NCBI GenBank assembly: GCA_003024985.2
Contig: PXIH01S0055170.1
Length of the DNA stretch: 14,142 nucleotides
Source of the DNA: Euperipatoides rowelli
Lineage: Eukaryota; Onychophora; Udeonychophora; Euonychophora; Peripatopsidae
Strand: one strand, 5' to 3'
Position 1 is the stretch's first letter, and the number at the start of each line of letters is the position of its first letter. Below are positions 8,005 to 14,142 of the stretch, piece by piece. The notes under the pieces were generated by a model, which worked only from the letters and a program-made list of their open reading frames with translations, made no database searches and had not been told where the DNA came from. A program made the translations under genes and the position numbers.

Positions 8005-9043
8005 AAATTTTATTTTTTTAAAAAATTAAGTTTTAGACAAAATTAGATTTGCTTTCATTTCATGTTGTTAAAATTGAAATATAGGATTAGTCTTCAAGTT
8101 TGTAGTTGCCATGTCTTTATTTTTTTAAAATGTAGGCTATTAATGTAACATACAGTAGCCTACGTATTCATAAAGTAGACTCAAATGTCATTCTGGTCTA
8201 AATTTAATTTCAAAAAAATAAATTAGGCTTTGAAATTAAGTAGCCTAACATACACTAATAATTGCACATTTTTTGCTAGACTAAAATTAATTAAAAATAT
8301 TAAAATTTAATATTTGAGCTATAGGCTAAAAAGTTTAACGCATTGAAATCAAAATAAAATGTTGCTATTATTTTAAATATGTTTGACTATTGATATAACA
8401 ATTAGTTGAAAAAGATTTAGCTTGCAATTTACCTGAATCCATTATTATTACATTTTATATAAATGATAGCCTTTGATTTCATTATTCTTAAAATTTTCTT
8501 TCATCTTGGTTGTAAATTCTATTTCAGATAACAGACATCAAATATAGGATGCATTGAAACTATTAAGACTTATTGGCAATCATCTCTTATAGTCTCTATG
8601 TTCTACGTTTTGTTTAGCTACAGAAAAAAAAATGTCTCAAGAGGATTGTTACTTTTATTATTATTCTTCCTGCACTAAGGTTTGTATAGTTATTTTACTT
8701 TCCATTATTGATTTTAACATGCTGTAATAAATTTACGGTAATAGTAGTCTACATTAAAAATACTTCATGGGCATCACCACAAATAATTCTATCACTCCTA
8801 TTAAATGCTCAAAATTTTGGGACTGAATCAACAACAGTTAAGTGCACCACCACTTAGTTTTAACTAATCTGCATACTAACCAGAGGCAGATACTGTATGT
8901 ACATGTACACTTGTACAGTATGTCTCCTTCACATTTGATATTTTTTTAGGGAGGTAGTTTTTAAAGAATTTAGTATAATATCCAGGCATGTTTGCCCTCA
9001 CAGTCATTTTAGATTCTTGTGTCACATTTTGTATGCTGTCATA
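8005..9043. other. AT-rich stretch without a recognisable gene
   Basis: More than 1 kb of A/T-rich DNA. TAGGCTA and TAGCCTA words recur (near 8134, 8157, 8224, 8240, 8322), probably debris of old repeats. An imperfect palindrome around ATACTGTATGTACA and TTGTACAGTAT lies at 8890-8921. No open frame with family resemblance on either strand. Confidence 0.4.
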
Positions 9044-9188
9044 CAGGGATCGTGTTAACGCATCACGCGTATTTCACGCTTAAAATAATTGAAAAACCCG
9101 CCGAAAAATGTCAGATGCATATTTGCACGCATGCAAAAAAATGGCACAATAAGGGATTTAAAATAGCTGTAAACTACAGCTATTTTAA
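9044..9188 (+). mobile_element. possible hAT-like terminus with a perfect 14-bp hairpin
   Basis: CAGGGATCGTGTTAACGC at 9044, followed by CATCACGCGTATTTCACGC, has the CAGGG start and CG-rich sub-terminal character seen in hAT ends, and stands out from its AT-rich surroundings. At 9158-9171 and 9175-9188 a perfect inverted repeat (TTAAAATAGCTGTA and its complement) encloses a 3-nt loop. No complementary right end or 8-bp duplication was found, so the call is tentative. Confidence 0.4.
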
Positions 9189-9956
9189 TTTGTAATTAAA
9201 TTGTTTACAGAATGAGTCTAATTCAATTCAATTACGATTCTTAAAAACCCAGTAGAATAGGCTACACGACACAACAATTGATGTAGACAGTGTCTTTTGG
9301 GGAGAAAACAAACCAAGCTCATAATGCAAAATATAGCCTAAATCCTAATCATACGATGCTGTATGACGCATGAAAAAAAAAAAAAAAAGCCATTAGAATT
9401 TTGTAAAACTTAATGATAGGCCTACTGCCTATTTTTAATGATGCCACATAAAACGTAGAAAAGAAAATAATAGAGTTTTAAATAAAATCTGAATAACTTC
9501 TATCCCCCCCCCCCCCTTTTACTATTTATTTATAATTAAAATATAAAAACAAAGCAGCAGCAGCCATTTTTTAAACACGTCACAGCCGATGCATTTATCC
9601 GAAAAAGAAAAAAAAATATCTTGACTATGGACACAGTAGTTGTTTTTAGCTCTAATCGAAGAAAACAATATTTCAAAATTATTGATAATTTATTTTACAA
9701 CTTCGACAATTTATTAAAATATAGGGTGATTTTTAATTAATATATTTTTAATGAAGAATATTATTGATGCCTTTACGACATACTGTGCATAATAATTCAA
9801 TAAAAATGTCTTAATAAATCAGGATTCCACAACACCTAGAATCACGTGTTTTTCCATTTCTTTGTTAAAAATATGAGTAAACAAAGTTAAATTTATTTTT
9901 CCTTTGCTAAAAGACGATTACTTATTTTATAGAAAATAAACAAATTTATATTTTAA
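9189..9956. other. AT-rich stretch ending at a contig join
   Basis: Holds a C13 homopolymer (9504-9516), an A14-class run near 9374 and no credible gene. ATCACGTG near 9841 contains an E-box core without context. It ends at the N at 9957. Confidence 0.4.
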
Positions 9957-9957
9957 N
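9957..9957. other. contig join (single N)
   Basis: The contig to the right begins with the 211-bp sequence that ends the contig at 5790. The two should overlap, so this join is suspect. Confidence 0.85.
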
Positions 9958-10168
9958 ACGGGTGCAGCTGCGCAGTATTGAAACTTTGGAAGACTGAATT
10001 TCAGTAGAATGAAATGGAAAATAAGCAATACAGTTGGCTTTTTTTATTTGCTTCTTCAAAATGTTGGCCAAAATTAATTATAGAAAGCAAATTATAACAT
10101 GATAAAGCTGAGCCGGCAATCCAGTATGAGGTTTTATCTATGTGCAGTCTTGTTTTGTTACAATCTGG
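9958..10168 (+). repeat. 211-bp exact duplicate, copy 2 (starts at an N)
   Basis: Identical to 5580-5790. Here the sequence continues without interruption into the rest of the tandem gene-like unit, so this is the copy to use for interpretation. Confidence 0.9.
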
Positions 10169-10172
10169 GTAA
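10014..10172 (+). pseudogene. tandem gene-like unit, copy 1 (3' part only), product unknown
   Basis: Frame from ATG 10014 reads MENKQYSWLFLFAS and so on, meets a stop at 10095-10097, then continues in the same frame with HDKAEPAIQYEVLS to LLQSG and TAA at 10170-10172. The last dozen codons and the following roughly 250 bases match copy 2 (ends 10812). Upstream similarity is limited to an LFAS/PFAS word that could be chance. The internal stop makes it a broken copy if coding at all. In another frame the same bases read MRFYLCAVLFCYNLG from 10126 to a G|GTAAGT donor at 10168/10169, a possible signal-peptide exon. The dual reading is unresolved. Confidence 0.4.
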
Positions 10173-10451
10173 GTACAGTACGTGTTCTATAATTATTATT
10201 GTAGTACTATAATAGGTCTATACTATAGTATGAGTGCGATATCCAGTGTATTTCTGACAAATTGCATGTTTTGAGCAGTTTTGATACACCACCAAAATGT
10301 TCTGCACATCATTTTGACTCTGTTATGCAAAGTATGCTGTACGTTGGATGCGATTCTGCGAATGTTCACTTTGGCTGAATATTTGTGTATTTTTGTTAGG
10401 CACAAGCTGACGGAATAGAAAATTAACCAATAAGAATAGCTTTAACAAACC
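10173..10451 (+). other. downstream flank of copy 1, conserved with copy 2
   Basis: Aligns with the sequence after 10812. Shared blocks include GTGTTCTATAATTATTAT, CTGACAAAT, CGCCAAAATGT or CACCAAAATGT, a 22-nt identical block at 10318-10339, TTTGGCTGA and TTAACCAATAA. It is best read as the 3' UTR of copy 1 or, under the other hypothesis, the first part of an intron. The minus-strand 60-codon frame here is not conserved in copy 2 and is a shadow. Confidence 0.5.
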
Positions 10452-10812
10452 ATGTTTTCTTGTTATCTTCTCTTAATTGATCATCCGGGTACTTGTGTTT
10501 TGTGTGTACCAAAAAAAGTCAGCCATATTGGAAAAAAAAGTGTTAACTCAGTACTAGTTTATTTATGATGATCCTAAAGAAGGTTTCATGAAGGAAATCT
10601 TGTATTTAGTTAATTTATTGCAATCAAAGGGTATTGTAATTCCCTTTGCTTCTTATGAGCCATCTGTAAGTGACGTGCGCTAGGAAGCTTTGGATTTTCC
10701 ATTGCTTATCCCGTGTGAACGTTTGCATTGTTTCAAGGGAACTGGTCATAATGATACTTATGAGATCTTATCTCATATTATGTGCATTCTTGCTTTGCTA
10801 CAATCTGGGTAA
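10452..10812 (+). pseudogene. broken coding relic, possibly SEFIR/TIR-like domain, copy 2
   Basis: Two overlapping frames look coding. Frame 1 runs from ATG 10452 to TGA 10566-10568 and ends KKVSHIGKKSVNSVLVYL. Frame 2 is open from 10558 to TAG 10681-10683 (IYDDPKEGFMKEILYLVNLL, then QSKGIVIPFASYEPSVSDVR), then open again to TAA 10810-10812 (EALDFPLLIPCERLHCF and on to LLQSG). A shift of one T in a T-run near 10563 would make one strand-Asp-helix-strand run. Eighty-plus codons with one stop is unusual in such AT-rich DNA. A basic linker, VLVY-YDD, an amphipathic helix, GIVI and a SYE-type end faintly recall the start of SEFIR domains (IL-17 receptor and Act1 family); this is weak and by eye. 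TCT|GTAAGT at 10665/10666 could be a splice donor, so 10558-10665 might instead be an exon. Confidence 0.45.
10760..10808 (+). CDS. alternative reading: signal-peptide-like first exon
   Basis: In the frame of ATG 10760 (an upstream in-frame ATG lies at 10751) the bases read MRSYLILCAFLLCYNLG, short and strongly hydrophobic like a secretion signal, ending at a consensus donor G|GTAAGTA (10808/10809). Copy 1 gives MRFYLCAVLFCYNLG with the same donor. Both would be phase 1. No convincing second exon follows: the best acceptor (after a T-run, near 11104) opens only about 23 phenylalanine-rich codons. It competes with the C-terminal frame of the relic at 10452-10812, and I rate it the less likely reading. 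Confidence 0.25.
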
Positions 10813-11240
10813 GTAGGTGTTCTATAATTATTATAATATAGTTTGAACAAGTGTGATAGGTAGTTTATTGCTGACAAATGGCATCCTTTTCACATGACAC
10901 CGCCAAAATGTGTGTGTCATTTTATTTGCCTCTGTTATGCAAAGTATGCTGAGCATTGGTCACGAATGACCATTTTGGCTGATGATTTGTTCATTTGTAT
11001 GCTTTCTGCATTATATAAGCCAAATAATTATTAATTCAGACGGGCTGTTTAAATAATTTGATTTATTATTAAATGTTTTGTTTGTGTTTTTTTTTTCAAT
11101 GAAGTACGCGTGGAGTGTTTTTATCCAATTTGTATTTCTGTGTTTCTGTTCGTTTTCTTTTTGAGATTTTTTTATAATTAGTTATTTTGCGTGGTAGGAT
11201 ATGTTAGTTAACCAATAAAGCTTTGCAATTTCAGCAACTC
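10813..11240 (+). other. downstream flank of copy 2, probable 3' UTR
   Basis: Matches the flank of copy 1, including the identical 22-nt block at 10930-10951 around TTATGCAAAGTATGC and the GTTAACCAATAA block near 11207. It is about 150 bases longer than copy 1 between these landmarks, including a T-rich stretch near 11088-11180. It ends with a polyadenylation signal. Confidence 0.45.
11214..11219 (+). promoter_or_regulatory. candidate polyadenylation signal AATAAA
   Basis: AATAAA in AACCAATAAAGC, followed 30-60 bases later by GT-rich sequence (GGTGTGCATAG, GGTGTATTG), as expected of a cleavage and polyadenylation site. It ends the conserved flank of copy 2. The copy 1 equivalent reads AATAAG (near 10428) and may be inactive. 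AATAAA is common by chance in AT-rich DNA, so position and conservation carry the weight. Confidence 0.4.
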
Positions 11241-12000
11241 TAATTAGATTCACGGTGTGCATAGATTTATGGTGTATTGCTTTGATATTGTAATTGTAGT
11301 ATTTACCGTATCTACACTATTTGTTTTAAGTTAATTGCCTCATTTACAATTCTTAACACAAATAATCTACTACTAGATTGAAAATATATTTTTTTGTTTT
11401 AATATATTTAAATAAACATTTATTGTGAAAATGACACTGGTTTATTTAAATTACTGAAATTTATATAAAGATTGCCTTAGTTTAGCTACTGTACGTTACT
11501 TCCAAAGTCACATGATTTTTTTCTTTGGCTTTTCTAACGTTGTTTACTTTTCTAGGCCTTATGAATAATCACAATATTAATAGCATTATTTTTGTTTTTA
11601 TAGAAAATTTCAAAGACACAAGTAAATAAATATTTAATTTTACTAATTTGCATAAACTATCCCCTTTTTGTAGTAAATATGTTTTTGTAAATTTAATGGC
11701 TTTTTTTTTTTGTGTGTGTGTGTGAAAGGGGGTGTTCACCCATTCAATATATTTTAATCAATTAAAATAAGATATAACGATTAAAACTAAACAAATACAA
11801 CTTGTTAAATAGAGATTAATAAACTAATTGACTTAATACCCTTTTTGTAATTTTTTTTTCCATTTTGACAAAACTTAAGACAATATAGAAAAAAGATAAG
11901 ATTTAAGAGGAAACCATAATAGGCTACAACATAAATATTTTTTTTTTATAAACTATGTGATATCAATTAACAGAAAAAATTTCAAATCCCCGAAATCACA
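11241..12000. other. AT-rich stretch, low complexity
   Basis: No gene recognised. Contains a T11 run followed by (TG)7 at about 11701-11724 and several T8-T10 runs. Similarity between the tandem gene-like units ends before this stretch. Confidence 0.45.
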
Positions 12001-13560
12001 ATTATAAATGATAAACATTAATTCCATAATAATTATTAGGAATCGAACATAAGGTAAACACATTAGATTTGCTCAAATGTAAGCAGATAGACAAGTTGAA
12101 CAATAAGGAGAAGCACCATATAAAAAAGGGATGAATTAATTGTAAATCACCTCTGTTTATCACCACATTATCCCAGATTTTTCCAAAGGTAGCATAATTT
12201 ATATATATCAGAACAAAAATTTTATTTAATTTCTTCAATAAGACCAGGCAGTAATGCTCCAATCTTGTCTGGTGAATTAAAAACCTTATTTCGAAACGAC
12301 CATATTGACAACAAATAAATCATAACCAATTTTATAAATTTATTTTCTTGCATTATGAATCAATTGGCACACCAAGGCAATGCTAGAATTTTGAAAATCA
12401 AATCCATATAATCTCGACATACAGTATATTGTCTTACATCAATAAAAAAGATACAATAAAAAAAAAAGGTGTTCTACTGTTTCATTATTAGACAAAAATT
12501 AGTCAGTAAATGAAAAAATTACATATCTCGCTGAAAGAAACATTGTGCAGAATTACAATAGCAAAGTTAACCAAAGCTGGTCTAGCACCATAAATATTCA
12601 GATTGTCAATGATTGATTTTAAAAAGATGGCAGTAGCCTAGTAGTATTAAGTAAATCTGTATATTCCAATCCAGCTACAATTCGATAATTAATCTTTTGG
12701 GGAATAATAAAATCTAAATCCTTCATCATATCTTTTAGTTGTAATAGAATCCTATGAAAGTTAACTTGATCAATATAAATGGAGGCGGTTTATTCGTAGG
12801 GGTAGATTAATTCCCCATTTGTTTAAAAAATAAACAAAAAGAAAAGCAGTCATTGGAAGAAACAGATTTAATCAGTAAAGAGAGATTAATAAGGCCCAAA
12901 CCACCCAGAGTATGAGGAAACATTTTTTTTTTTAAATTACTGCTGTAGCAGAACCCAAAATGGCTCTATTTAGTAAACAATAGACTATAAACAGTGAAGT
13001 AAATTTTAAATGTGGAATAAAAAAGTTCAAATTAGGAACTACTGATATGCATTTATTATCTTGATTTTAAGAGAAATCGAAATGCTACCCCAATTTAATT
13101 TCTCACATTGTGATTTGACCTTATCTAAAATCAAAGATTACAAAGATTTTTTTATTTGTTGAGGATAAGAAAAAATCATTCCCAGGAATTGTTTTTGCAA
13201 AGATTGTGAAAATCCAGGAATACCTGCCCAGACATGATATTAAGCAAAAGTTTTTTCAAAATTGACTACAGTATAGCTCCTGAGATCCTCTGGAAATTAT
13301 CCAGAATTGATCTGACCAAAACAACATCATTGTTGATGTGACAAAAAATGCAAACATCATTCAAATAAAGAGATTTTAATATTCAAATTAAAGGCCGTCA
13401 TAAATATTCCCTGGATCCTAGAGTCAAACTCTACCAACAATTCATTCATGTACAGCATATTGAAAATAAATTTGACGATAAAGCCTGTGGAATGACCTTT
13501 TTAAATGGAATGATTTGTTTTTAAAACATCCAAGAAATTTAAAAGTAGTAGCCGATGAAG
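12001..13560 (-). pseudogene. LINE reverse transcriptase, L1/Tx1-like, 5'-truncated and decayed
   Basis: Reading the minus strand from about 13500: a motif-B remnant (VIPQALSSNLFSI, then MNELLVEFDS in another frame), then motif C as YLND at 13367-13356 followed by VCIFCH. Next comes the thumb-type ILDNFQRISGAIL, SYPQQIKKS, then LDKVKSQCEKLNWGSISISL. HTLGGLGLINLSLLIKS lies at about 12917-12860. Further on are SIIDNLNIYGARPALVNFAI and NETVEHLFF with NC (about 12490-12450), the usual EHLFF zinc-knuckle-like C-terminus (zf-RVT). The usual Y/F-A-D-D has become YLND, losing the first catalytic Asp. At least six frame changes break it. The last part (12002-12262) stays open for 86 codons and may be the C-terminal end or 3' region. 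The zf-RVT-type tail separates this family from the two other LINEs here. Confidence 0.87.
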
Positions 13561-13585
13561 TAAGATAATTCAATAGACCCATAGT

Positions 13586-13680
13586 TAGTGATGTGGGCCG
13601 GGTAAATACCCAGTGGTNAGGGTAAATATTTTTGGGTATTTACCCCTGCCCAGGGTAAATACCCAAAAACTGGGTATTTC
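13586..13680 (+). mobile_element. transposon-like terminus with GGGTAAATACCC cluster
   Basis: TAGTGATGTGGGCC at 13586 resembles a hAT-type start (CAGTGATGTG). Behind it the palindromic word GGGTAAATACCC occurs at 13600-13611 and 13653-13664. Between them lies a longer inverted repeat (GGGTAAATA 13620-13628 with TATTTACCC 13637-13645), and a GGGTATTT follows at 13672. The N at 13618 interrupts the cluster. No opposite end lies before 14142, so the element would run off the window. Class assignment is tentative. Confidence 0.45.
13618..13618. other. contig join (single N)
   Basis: Lies in the GGGTAAATACCC cluster, where repeated palindromic words would confuse assembly. True sequence length here is unknown. 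Confidence 0.75.
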
Positions 13681-13770
13681 AAAAATTTTAAATACTTATG
13701 AAGCTAAATGAATTTATATGGTAATGTACTGTATGTATAACTACAATCATTATAGAGCATAATGAATAAC
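13671..13770 (+). repeat. diverged direct repeat, unit 1
   Basis: TGGGTATTTCAAAAATTTTAAATACTTATGAAGCTAAA-type sequence ending in TATAGAGCATAATGAATAAC. It matches unit 2 (13858-13953), 187 bp downstream. Shared words include TGGGTATTT, TTATGAAGCTAAA and TATAGAGCATAAT (TATATAGCATAAT in unit 2). Probably sub-terminal repeats of the transposon-like element starting at 13586. Confidence 0.65.
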
Positions 13771-13857
13771 TCAGCATAGAAAAATTATGTAGCCTACTGC
13801 ATAAGTTCATTAGAATATTGTTAATATTCTGCCTTCAATACTAGGCTACTCCACAAG

Positions 13858-13953
13858 TGGGTATTTTAAAATCAAAAATATTTATGAAGCTAAACTAGTA
13901 TACATATAAATAAAGTTGTAAGGCCACCACCTATATAGCATAATCTATATAAC
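13858..13953 (+). repeat. diverged direct repeat, unit 2
   Basis: Counterpart of unit 1, with TGGGTATTTTAAAATC, TTTATGAAGCTAAACTAG and TATATAGCATAATCTATATAAC. Small indels and several substitutions separate the two, so the duplication is old. Confidence 0.65.
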
Positions 13954-14142
13954 AGTGGTATATTTTATAGTCTCGTGTTATTTTTTTTCCTTAGCTGTTT
14001 TATACAGTACAACACATTCCATTATATCAAGTTTATTTTTTTAAATAAGTATTTTAAATACTGTCACTTTAAGGATTTCATTCTTTGATTGAATATTGAG
14101 TTTATTTTTTTTTTATATTGTAAGATAATAAATAAAATTGCA
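13954..14142. other. AT-rich end of window
   Basis: No gene or repeat recognised; T-runs and AATAAA words only. Confidence 0.4.

Noticed and set aside
10223-10405. 60-codon minus-strand frame
   Set aside because: The homologous flank of copy 2 has stops in this frame, so there is no sign of coding conservation.
11701-11724. T-run plus (TG)7
   Set aside because: An ordinary short microsatellite, listed only within its stretch.
1-14142. CRISPR array, tRNA, rRNA, prophage or bacterial defence system
   Set aside because: No regularly spaced repeats with unique spacers, no cloverleaf or rRNA-like sequence recognised, and all coding signals are eukaryotic retroelements or relics.

Overview
This window is AT-rich, gene-poor animal DNA. 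It contains truncated non-LTR retrotransposons of metazoan type, ends of hAT-like DNA transposons, (TAAA)n-tailed retroelement ends, many poly-A/T runs and recurring TAGGCCTA/TAGCCTAC motifs. I see no bacterial gene organisation, operon, tRNA, rRNA or CRISPR. The species cannot be named from sequence alone; an invertebrate or other AT-rich metazoan is my inference. Six single N characters (1814, 5791, 5866, 7129, 9957, 13618) mark contig joins in a draft scaffold, and at least two of those joins look wrong.

Layout. 1-350: nothing coding, plus a short degenerate tandem motif. 350-1654: plus-strand, 5'-truncated, frameshifted reverse transcriptase (RT) of a Jockey/CR1-type LINE, followed at 1719 by a hAT-like left end with a GC-rich hairpin. 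3002-3608: a nonautonomous hAT-like element with terminal inverted repeats and a 6-bp target duplication. 3860-4474: minus-strand RT C-terminus of a second LINE family; its innermost 95 bases are repeated in inverted orientation, giving a 199-nt near-perfect foldback (4380-4578). 4582-4930: two tandem retroelement 3' ends. 5580-5790 and 9958-10168: an identical 211-bp segment, each copy abutting an N. The contigs between them (5792-9956) are therefore probably misplaced or alternative sequence. They carry an inverted pair of diverged repeats (6018-6300 and 7618-7932) and a 166-bp tandem duplication (6868-7203).

10014-11240 is the most gene-like part. Two diverged tandem units each end in the same short C-terminal reading frame. 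The better copy (10452-10812) is a coding-like stretch broken by one frameshift and one in-frame stop. Its N-terminal part weakly resembles the start of a SEFIR/TIR-like fold, as in IL-17 receptors. It is followed by a conserved downstream flank and an AATAAA signal. The same bases can also be read as signal-peptide first exons ending in a consensus splice donor, so both readings are recorded.

12000-13550 is a third LINE on the minus strand, of L1/Tx1-like type with a C-terminal EHLFF zinc-knuckle-type motif; its catalytic motif is damaged. The window closes with a cluster of GGGTAAATACCC motifs typical of a transposon end and a pair of diverged direct repeats. No intact host protein-coding gene is visible. 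The remaining open frames look like chance frames in low-complexity sequence.
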